A stretch of 46,731 nucleotides of DNA from the NCBI GenBank assembly GCA_024698585.1, contig JAILRB010000018.1, forward strand, positions 1 to 46,731, in the 5' to 3' direction. The notes beneath the pieces were generated by a model. The model was not told the DNA's origin. It worked only from the letters and a program-made list of their open reading frames with translations, and did no database searches. The DNA comes from Eubacterium sp. Its GTDB lineage: Bacteria > Bacillota > Clostridia > Lachnospirales > Lachnospiraceae. Positions 7,453 to 14,500 of the stretch are shown here, in pieces; position 1 is the stretch's first letter, and each line of letters begins with the position of its first letter. The translations under genes were made by a program, and so were the position numbers.

Positions 7453-7470
7453 GTCATATAGAAGCGATAG

Positions 7471-7501
7471 CCCCTCGGTTGTAAAAGCCGAGGGGATTTT
7501 T
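7471..7501 (+). terminator. Rho-independent terminator of fba
   Basis: CCCCTCGG (7471-7478) pairs with CCGAGGGG (7488-7495), followed by ATTTTT. Confidence 0.92.
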
Positions 7502-7553
7502 GTATCATGCAGAAGTCTGTGACGGATTCTTTCATCGCTCTGTGCAACAAAAC

Positions 7554-7582
7554 TTGATAAATTCAGGCGAAATCATTATACT
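7554..7582 (+). promoter_or_regulatory. Promoter of the sortase gene
   Basis: TTGATA (7554-7559), a 17-bp spacer, TATACT (7577-7582). It lies about 50 bp before the chosen ATG. Confidence 0.75.
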
Positions 7583-7630
7583 ATGTTATAGTGTGGCCAA
7601 CTGCTACGATTATGATAAGTGAGAATTAGA

Positions 7631-8623
7631 ATGGGAAAGAAAAGTAGGAAAAATAAAAAACGTAATAAGCAGGAACACAACGTTAAAAGAGTAGTTGCAC
7701 AGAGAACGCATACACCGGAAGAAACAGAGCCGGAGCAGGCGGTTGATATGCCAGAGGTTTCGCAGGAAGAACAGGAGCCGGTCATTGATCTGGTGGAAGT
7801 GACACCGGGAGCTGAGAGCGACGCTCCGAAAAGGAAATATATTTTGTCGGACCGAATGTATAATGTTGTTCGCTTTGTGTGTCTGGCGTTAGCAGCCGGC
7901 GCATTGATTTATGCATCCTATCATCTGACGATTTCTTATCTGAATTATAAGGAAGATGAGAAGAAATATGCCAATATTGAAAATATGTTTGTGCAGGATG
8001 TGGAAGTAAAGCAGGTGGACAAAAATGGAAAGATTAGTTATTCCACAGAAAAGCAGTGGGTTTGGGATTATGACGCCATGCTGGAATATAACGATGAGGC
8101 AAAAGGATACATTAAATTAGATGGAACAAGGATTCAGTATCCGATTGTGGAACATTCAGACAATATTTTCTATCTGTGGCGTGGTGTTGATAAGGTAAAA
8201 AATGGGTCAGGTTCCATTTTTATTGATTACAGAACTGCAGGTCTGGATGGAAAGATGTGTATTCTGTATGGACACAATATGTTGGACGGATCCATGTTTC
8301 AGGATATTATGGATTTCCGAAACAAAGAGTTTTGCAAGAAGCATCAGGTCTTTGATGTTTATATAGGATACAAGCATTATCTGTACTATGTATTCTCGAC
8401 TTTTTCCGCAAAGGATACGGACGAAAACGTCTATGAGTTCGGATTTGAAAGTGATTCAGATTTTAAGGAATGGATTGACCGTGTCGCGTCAAAAAGTTCC
8501 TATTCCTTTGGATATGGGAAGCCGGGAATTTCGGACAAGGTAATTATGTGTTCTACCTGTGTGGATGATTATGGAAACCGTCAATTAGTCTGTATGTATC
8601 GTGGTGAGGAAGTAGCTGACTAA
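7631..8623 (+). CDS. srtB: Class B sortase
   Basis: 330 residues from the ATG at 7631; a GTG 12 bases upstream is in frame but lacks a ribosome binding site, whereas AAGTGAG precedes this ATG. A lysine-rich cytoplasmic start and an acidic stretch are followed by one membrane anchor (about residues 77-102, FVCLALAAGALIYASYHLTI) and an extracellular catalytic domain. The catalytic set is H215 (LYGHNM), C310 (CSTC) and R317 (NRQLV). The enzyme cuts a sorting motif between Thr and Gly and links proteins to peptidoglycan. C. difficile SrtB recognises (S/P)PxTG motifs; the large wall protein 3 kb downstream ends in SPKTG, so it is a likely substrate (inference). No pilin cluster is visible. Confidence 0.92.
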   Translation: MGKKSRKNKKRNKQEHNVKRVVAQRTHTPEETEPEQAVDMPEVSQEEQEPVIDLVEVTPGAESDAPKRKYILSDRMYNVVRFVCLALAAGALIYASYHLTISYLNYKEDEKKYANIENMFVQDVEVKQVDKNGKISYSTEKQWVWDYDAMLEYNDEAKGYIKLDGTRIQYPIVEHSDNIFYLWRGVDKVKNGSGSIFIDYRTAGLDGKMCILYGHNMLDGSMFQDIMDFRNKEFCKKHQVFDVYIGYKHYLYYVFSTFSAKDTDENVYEFGFESDSDFKEWIDRVASKSSYSFGYGKPGISDKVIMCSTCVDDYGNRQLVCMYRGEEVAD

Positions 8624-8706
8624 ATTCAGTGATTTCCGGATGGTCAATGAAATGACAGCATCGAGAGATATGGAACTTGTAAGTAGTTTATTTTAGGAGA
8701 GTGAAA

Positions 8707-9714
8707 ATGGTTATAGCAATTGAAATTGTTTTGCTTTTAGTAGGGTTTGTTTTATTGGTTAAAGGTGCGGACTTCTTCGTAGAAGGGAGTTCGGCAGTGG
8801 CAAAAAAATTGAAGGTGCCAAGCATCGTTATTGGGTTAACGATTGTGGCGATTGGAACTTCATTGCCGGAGTTAGCAGTCAGTACATTGGCGTCTTTTCA
8901 GAATTCCAATGCCATTGCTTACAGCAATGTTGTAGGATCCAATCTTTTTAATTCGTTAATGGTACTTGGTGTGACAGCATGCCTGATTAAGATACCGGTA
9001 AAACCTTCCGTTATGAAAAGGGAATTTCCATTCCTTGTTGGAATCACAGCAGTGCTTGTATTTCTTGCAGGCGATGCATTGTGGTTCTCAGGAAAGATGT
9101 TTAACATATTCCGTTTTGATGTTTCAGGACAGAAAATCGGGGAAATCAATCGACTGGATGGAATCTTACTTGTAATCCTTTTTGGATTCTTCTTGGTTTG
9201 GACTGTGTCATATGCCTTGAAGGAAAGAAAAAATATGGAAGATGAGCAAGGGGAAATTATGGGAAATGCACGTTGTGCCCTTTACATTCTCGGTGGTGCC
9301 ATTGGAGTCATGGCCGGTGGGGAACTGGTAGTAGAATGTGCAAAGCGTCTTGCAATGTCTGCCGGAATGAGTGAGACATTGGTAGGGCTTACCATTGTAG
9401 CGTTGGGAACATCCCTTCCGGAACTGGTTACCTCAGCTGTTGCAGCGAGAAAAGGAGAGGCGGATATTGCCATCGGAAATGTAGTCGGATCGAATATTTC
9501 CAATATTTTATTGGTATTGGGATTATCGGCAGCAGTTTCACCGGTTGGCGTATTGACGATGTCGTTGGCAGACGCAGTGATTTGTCTTGTGGTGACGATT
9601 GTGGTATTGATAATTGCCAGAACAAAGTATTCTATTCGCAGACTGGAAGGAATATTCTTGATTTTTATCTATGTGGGATATATGGTGTATATTCTCTCAA
9701 GACAATATTTATAA
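8707..9714 (+). CDS. Calcium/sodium antiporter (CaCA family)
   Basis: 335 residues from the ATG at 8707. The in-frame GTG at 8701 overlaps the ribosome binding site AGGAG (8695-8699), so the ATG, 7 bases from it, is preferred. A polytopic membrane protein of about ten segments built from two homologous halves, each with the alpha-repeat signatures of K+-dependent Na+/Ca2+ exchangers: GTSLPELAVS...NVVGSNLFNS (about 51-78) and GTSLPELVTS...GNVVGSNISN (about 236-270). It should exchange Ca2+ for Na+ across the cytoplasmic membrane (YrbG-like). It lies 83 bp after the sortase gene with no clear terminator or promoter between, so read-through from the sortase promoter is possible. Confidence 0.92.
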   Translation: MVIAIEIVLLLVGFVLLVKGADFFVEGSSAVAKKLKVPSIVIGLTIVAIGTSLPELAVSTLASFQNSNAIAYSNVVGSNLFNSLMVLGVTACLIKIPVKPSVMKREFPFLVGITAVLVFLAGDALWFSGKMFNIFRFDVSGQKIGEINRLDGILLVILFGFFLVWTVSYALKERKNMEDEQGEIMGNARCALYILGGAIGVMAGGELVVECAKRLAMSAGMSETLVGLTIVALGTSLPELVTSAVAARKGEADIAIGNVVGSNISNILLVLGLSAAVSPVGVLTMSLADAVICLVVTIVVLIIARTKYSIRRLEGIFLIFIYVGYMVYILSRQYL

Positions 9715-9720
9715 GAGCAA

Positions 9721-9752
9721 TAGAAAAAGGATGCCGAAGCATCCTTTTTCTA
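9721..9752 (+). terminator. Terminator of the antiporter gene
   Basis: TAGAAAAAGGATGC (9721-9734) pairs perfectly with GCATCCTTTTTCTA (9739-9752) around a CGAA loop. The T-run is within the 3' arm. Confidence 0.85.
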
Positions 9753-9994
9753 CAAATCTATTCTAATAAATAATAAAAAGGGAGGGAACCGACGAAAACG
9801 TCGATTCATATCGCTCACATTATGAACGACAAAAATTATGAAAAAATATAAACAATTGATTGATATCTCTTGTTTACTATGCTTATCATAAATTATAATA
9901 GTGACAAAATAGTGATTCTGATGTAAAAGAAATATGAACAAAATGTTAAAATCGTTTTTAAAGACGATAGTATAGAAAAAAAGGAGAAAAGAAG
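9753..9994 (+). promoter_or_regulatory. Intergenic region with promoter of the cyclophilin gene
   Basis: The promoter is TTGTTT (9870-9875), an 18-bp spacer, TATAAT (9894-9899). It leaves a leader of about 90 nt rich in A. AAAAAGGAG precedes the ATG. The first 110 bp hold only a short CGACGaaaaCGTCG inverted repeat near 9790-9805. Confidence 0.65.
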
Positions 9995-10519
9995 ATGGAA
10001 CAGAAAAATCCAATTGTAACAATTGAAATGGAAAACGGAGATGTAATGAAGGCAGAATTATATCCTGAAATTGCACCAAACACAGTAAATAACTTTATCA
10101 GCCTTGTAAAGAAAGGCTTCTACGATGGAATTATTTTCCACCGTGTTATCAGAGGATTTATGATTCAGGGTGGTGATCCTCAGGGCGTAGGAATCGGTGG
10201 ACCTGGATATTCTATTAAAGGAGAATTCTCAGGAAATGGATTTGCAAACAATCTTGCACATACAGAAGGGGTACTCTCTATGGCTCGTAGTATGATGCCG
10301 GATTCCGCAGGATCACAGTTTTTCATTATGCATCAGACTTCGCCACATTTAGATGGTCAGTATGCAGCTTTTGGTAAAGTCATTGAAGGAATGGATGTAG
10401 TAAATAAAATCGCTGAAGTAAGAACAGACTATCAGGACAAGCCACTGGAAGAACAGAAGATGAAGAAAGTTACAGTGGAAACTTTTGGAGTGGAATATCC
10501 AGAACCAGAAACAGTGTAA
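9995..10519 (+). CDS. ppiB: Peptidyl-prolyl cis-trans isomerase, cyclophilin type
   Basis: 174 residues, cytoplasmic (no signal peptide). It catalyses cis-trans isomerisation at proline bonds and assists folding. Cyclophilin motifs are clear: NTVNNFISLVKKGFYDG, IFHRVIRGFMIQGGDP with the catalytic arginine, the LSMAR...AGSQFFIM block and HLDGQYAAFGKVIEGMDVV. The loop GPGYSIKGEF...NNLAHTEG is the common bacterial form. The gene is monocistronic. No ordinary terminator follows; instead a large structured element begins 8 bp after the stop and may end transcription. Confidence 0.95.
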   Translation: MEQKNPIVTIEMENGDVMKAELYPEIAPNTVNNFISLVKKGFYDGIIFHRVIRGFMIQGGDPQGVGIGGPGYSIKGEFSGNGFANNLAHTEGVLSMARSMMPDSAGSQFFIMHQTSPHLDGQYAAFGKVIEGMDVVNKIAEVRTDYQDKPLEEQKMKKVTVETFGVEYPEPETV

Positions 10520-10526
10520 GTGTTGT

Positions 10527-10784
10527 TGCGATAAGGCATATATAGTTATAAGATTATTTTCTATAAATACTCAACAAGCACGAAGGTTTATTTCTTCAAA
10601 AGAAAAAATGATTTGCCCGTGTCAATTCACGTGTTTTTTGATAAAAACACGCTCAGTGACACTAAATTTCGAGGAATTGTAATCCTCGAAATTTGACTAC
10701 ATCATTTTTCCTTTTTTCAGAAACCTTTGTGCTTGTTTCAATATTTATAGAAAATAGCTCCATAACTGTATGTGCTTTTTCGCA
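10527..10784 (+). ncRNA. Large structured element, copy 1 (unrecognised RNA family)
   Basis: A 258-bp element folding into nested helices. Outer: TGCG/CGCA ends and ATTTTCTATAAATA (10556-10569) with its complement 10742-10755. P1: 10575-10589 with 10721-10735. P2: 10602-10612 with 10701-10710 (one bulged A). P3: GTGTCA (10619-10624) with TGACAC (10657-10662). P4: CGTGTTTTT (10630-10638) with 10643-10651. P5: AAATTTCGAGGA (10664-10675) with 10683-10694. Linking segments TTGCCC, CAATTC and CTCAG are conserved with copy 2. There is no ORF with a ribosome binding site. I do not recognise the family. It could be a structured RNA, a mobile RNA-like element, or both. Strand is assigned so that the two copies read alike. 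Confidence 0.7.
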
Positions 10785-10857
10785 AAATAGTTACGTTGTT
10801 TCCTCGTACTGTTTGAGAAAATAATAATCTACAGATGTTCTGTATTTTCGACCCTCA
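10785..10857. other. Spacer between the two structured elements
   Basis: 73 bp of AT-rich sequence between the 3' sides of the two converging copies. No gene or clear signal is seen. Confidence 0.6.
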
Positions 10858-11083
10858 TAACGCTCAGTTGTTTTTTTAGAACATTGAAGCAGGGGCGAAG
10901 GTTTCTAAAAAAAGAATTTTGGAGGCAGTCAAAAATCGCGGAACACCAGTCCGCGATTTTTAGTGTCACTGAGGGTGTTTTCATCAGGAAAACACACGAA
11001 TTGACACGGGCAAGTCCAAAATTCTTTTGAAGTATAAAACCTTCAGCCCCTGCTGAGTGTTCTAAAAAAATAACTGAGAGTTA
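10858..11083 (-). ncRNA. Large structured element, copy 2 (inverted relative to copy 1)
   Basis: A 226-bp element on the opposite strand. In plus coordinates its helices are: outer CTCAGTTG...AGAAC (10863-10882) with 11059-11078; P1 AGCAGGGGCGAAGGTTT (10888-10904) with 11037-11054; P2 AGAATTTTGGA (10913-10923) with 11015-11025; P5 AAAAATCGCGGA (10931-10942) with 10950-10961, with a 7-base loop as in copy 1; P3 10963-10968 with 11002-11007; P4 GTGTTTT (10975-10981) with 10989-10995. Helix sequences differ from copy 1 yet still pair, while TTGCCCGTGTCAATTC and CTCAGTGACACTAAA are identical. This pattern indicates selection for structure. Confidence 0.7.
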
Positions 11084-11092
11084 ATTTTAGTG

Positions 11093-11120
11093 TTGATTTT
11101 ATTTGATTTAGTGTTATGAT
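11093..11120 (+). promoter_or_regulatory. Promoter of the DUF1858 gene
   Basis: TTGATT (11093-11098), a 16-bp spacer, TATGAT (11115-11120). It begins just outside structured element copy 2. Confidence 0.65.
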
Positions 11121-11150
11121 GATTAGGAAAGAATTTTAGGAGGTAAAGAG

Positions 11151-11366
11151 ATGGCAAAGCAGATTACTAAGGATATGATTATTGCTGATATCTTGCAGAT
11201 AAATATGGGATGCGTTCCGATTTTATTAAATGAAGGAATGCACTGCATCGGATGCCCTGCATCACAGGGAGAGTCTTTAGAAGAGGCTTGTATGGTTCAC
11301 GGAATTGATGTGGAACCATTGGTTGAAAAGCTGAATGAGTTTCTTAAGAATGTTGAAACAGAATAA
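11151..11366 (+). CDS. DUF1858 domain protein (redox-disulfide type)
   Basis: 71 residues, the whole protein being one DUF1858 domain. It shows TKDMIIADILQINMGCVPILLNEGMHCIGCPASQGESLEEACMVHGID split over two helices, with cysteines in CIGCP and EACMVHG. Small proteins of this type are annotated as hybrid-cluster-protein-associated or disulfide-redox domains; the biochemical role is not established, and no hybrid cluster protein gene is adjacent. AGGAGG lies 7 bases before the ATG, and a terminator follows, so it is a single-gene unit. Confidence 0.85.
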   Translation: MAKQITKDMIIADILQINMGCVPILLNEGMHCIGCPASQGESLEEACMVHGIDVEPLVEKLNEFLKNVETE

Positions 11367-11410
11367 AAACGTTTTTTTGACAAAAAAGCACAAGTGAAAA
11401 AAAGTATTGA

Positions 11411-11449
11411 AATCACAGAATTCCATCACAATGGTTCTGTGATTTTTTT
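11411..11449 (+). terminator. Rho-independent terminator
   Basis: AATCACAGAA (11411-11420) pairs with TTCTGTGATT (11435-11444), followed by TTTTT. Confidence 0.92.
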
Positions 11450-11512
11450 ATATAAAAAGAAGGTAAAAAAACCTCAATTTGTAACATATGTCTAAAAAAT
11501 AAAAAATGCCGT

Positions 11513-11540
11513 TTGAAAAAAAGGTTTTAGTGGGTATAAT
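11513..11540 (+). promoter_or_regulatory. Promoter of the large wall protein gene
   Basis: TTGAAA (11513-11518), a 16-bp spacer, TATAAT (11535-11540). A short leader follows, with AAAGGGAAG before the ATG. Confidence 0.75.
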
Positions 11541-11582
11541 GACATTTGGGCAAATTACATATTATAGAAAGGGAAGAGACAA

Positions 11583-14500
11583 ATGAAAAAAATTATTTCG
11601 TATTTATTGGTTGCCGTTATGGTAATAAGCGGCTTCGGCGCCTATCTTCAGTTGGGAAGAGGAAAAGAAAATCAGATTGGGGCTGCCCAGCAGCAGCAGA
11701 TGAAGATGCCGATTGTCATTTATGATCATTTAAATGACACATTACTATTTGAATACTTGAATACAGATACTAGTTTTGGCTTAAGTATGTATGTAGATAC
11801 TCCGGCAGGAGAGGGAAATGCCAATAGTGGAAAAAATCTGGTGGAAGATGAATTGGGACCAAACGGAACACCGGTTTACAAGAAAGAAGTTGTGGAACGT
11901 GTGGCTCAGATTGTAAAGGACACGGTTGAGCAGGTTCGCACAGACACAAATTATAATTCCAGAACTGATGTATCTGATTTATATCGAAGAATAACAACGA
12001 TGGTTCTTAAAAACGAACCGCAGGAAACAAAAATTGAAGTAAATGGTACTCCAATTCCGGAACAAACATTGGAAGACATAGGTTGGAGCTTCCCAAAGGA
12101 AGCTTCCTCTAAGATTGAAAATAATAAAAATAACATTTATGACGCTTCCGATAATGTTATCTGGTATCAGGAAGGGGATCAGTTTCATGCTCCAAATGGT
12201 GGAGTAGATAATACAGCAACCCGTGATCTTGGGACTTTGAAACCGGGAACTTATCGCTTGTTTGCTTGGCAAAATAATAATCTGAATGTTTCAATTACCA
12301 CATCAAAAGGAACAGAGGATATTACACTTGCTAGGGAAGATGATCCGACTCAAACAGGGGCCGGACGTGATGGCTACGTTTATGAATTTACATTGGATTC
12401 TGCAGATGATGTTTCTGTAACTTTGCAGCCGAAAAATTCCAATGCCTCATCCATTATGCCATTCCTTCTTTTAGAAAAGAATGGGGAGACTTGGAAGTCA
12501 ACTGATTTAGTGAACAGAAATGGAAAAGTAAATGCGAAAAAACTTGGATGGGTTGTGGAAGAAGGTTCTTCCTGGTATGCATTTCCGGGTGGCGGAATCA
12601 GTTGTGAAGCTGAGGAAACAACAAAAGCTTACAAAGAAGTGGAAGTAACTCCGGGAGAAATCTATCGATTCCGTTGTGGAATGAATGATGGAGCAATCTG
12701 TAAAACCTGGTTAGAAGATGAAAACGGGAATAAATTAATTGAAAGCTTACCAACGTTTTATAACGAGAGCGGTACTGCAGTTGATGATAGAACAGCAACC
12801 ATTACCATTCCGGAGGGAATGACAAAGGTTCGTGTATATGTTCAGAATGATACCACAAAGACGGGAACACGTCGTGTGGGTGAAATCTACATGAAACAGA
12901 TGGCAGAAGCAAGACTCGGAAACTATGAAGATTCCAAGGCAAAATATGATGGCGGTGCAAAGCTTGAGGATATTACAACCTGTATGGATTACGCATACTA
13001 TTTCCTGAATAGTTTCTGGAGTGACACCAATGGTGACATTACACAGAAGACGAACTTGTATCAGACATTGACCATGGACTTAATGGCAAATTCTGATAAG
13101 TATCGTTTCTCCAATGGGCAGAAAATTAACTATGACTTAGATAATAAGAACATTTCTCAGGATTTAAGCACATCGGGTACGACAGGATTGTTCCCATTGG
13201 ATAGTGCGGTATTAGGAGACAGAAGTGATTTATCAGCACCATTTGGTGTGGCTGATGGAGAACTGACCGATGAAAAGCATAACTATCATTATGCGATGAA
13301 AGCACATTGTCAGTTTATTTATGATTCATCTTCTGATTTAATCTTTAATTTCTCCGGTGACGATGATGTATACTTATTCATCAACGGAAAGAAGGCAATG
13401 GATATCGGTGGTGCTCACGGTGCAGTGAACGGTTCTGCTGAATTAAATTACATTGCAAAATCCGACGATGCTTCAGAAATTGAACGTCAGAACAAGTCCA
13501 GACAGTTGGCACAGTCTTTAGGATTAGAAGACGGTCAGATTTATGACTTCGATTTCTTCTATTTAGAGAGACATACCTCATTAAGTAATATTACAATTGA
13601 AACCAATATGCCTTTAGTACAGGCAGGGGTAACACCGAAGGTAATCTTTAAGGATAAAGATGGCAATGAACTTGCTGATGGAACGAAGGTACAGGCCGGT
13701 GAAAAAGTAAATGTGGAATATGATGTAACAAGTACCACAAAGATTAATCCGAATGCACCAAACAAGTTAACCGGATTAGAAATCACTGATAATGAATTAG
13801 GTGTTCAGATTGGTTATTTTGGTAATAACTATCCAACATTAAATCTTGGAAACGCTGAAGTGGATGAGGCGATTACCGTGACTGTCAAAGGGGCAGACGG
13901 ACAGCCGAAGCAGACCTTCTCCATTGCAAAAGCAGATCTTTATAATGATGACAAGGTTCGAGAATTTGTTAGTGCGTTAAAGAATGTTCAGCTGGACAAT
14001 AAGGAATCTGTTACAGTTTCCGGAATTTCCCGAATTATGCCAGCAGATGAATTGCTGAAAACAGAATTAGACGTGAATGTGGTTGCTCCGGAACCATACT
14101 TTGATGATGGCGGACACATTCAGTTTAAGAATAGTGAAGTCGTAACAGTCCCGGTAGATGCAATGTTAATTCCGGTAAACAATCCGGATATCAAAGTGTC
14201 TGGTGTGTTAAAAGATAAAGACGGAAACGTATTGAACAAGGATGCCGAAGGAAAGTACAAGGATGAGTATCTTCCACAGGGAACAGAGATTTATCCGGTA
14301 TTTACAATTACAACCGATTCCGGCCAGATGCGTGACATTAAGTTAGATGATAGTCAGGGAACCGGATTTGTATTGGATAAAAATGGCGTTAGCGATCCGA
14401 ATGGATTCCTGGGTGAGAATGATATCTTGGTAGTTACCTATAAGCCGGCCGGTGGAGACGCAGTTACACTGAATGTTCCAAAGACAGATATTGATAATAA

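Noticed and set aside
10485-10682. A 65-codon frame overlapping the end of ppiB
   Set aside because: It runs through the helices of structured element copy 1 and has no ribosome binding site; the sequence is explained by RNA-type pairing.
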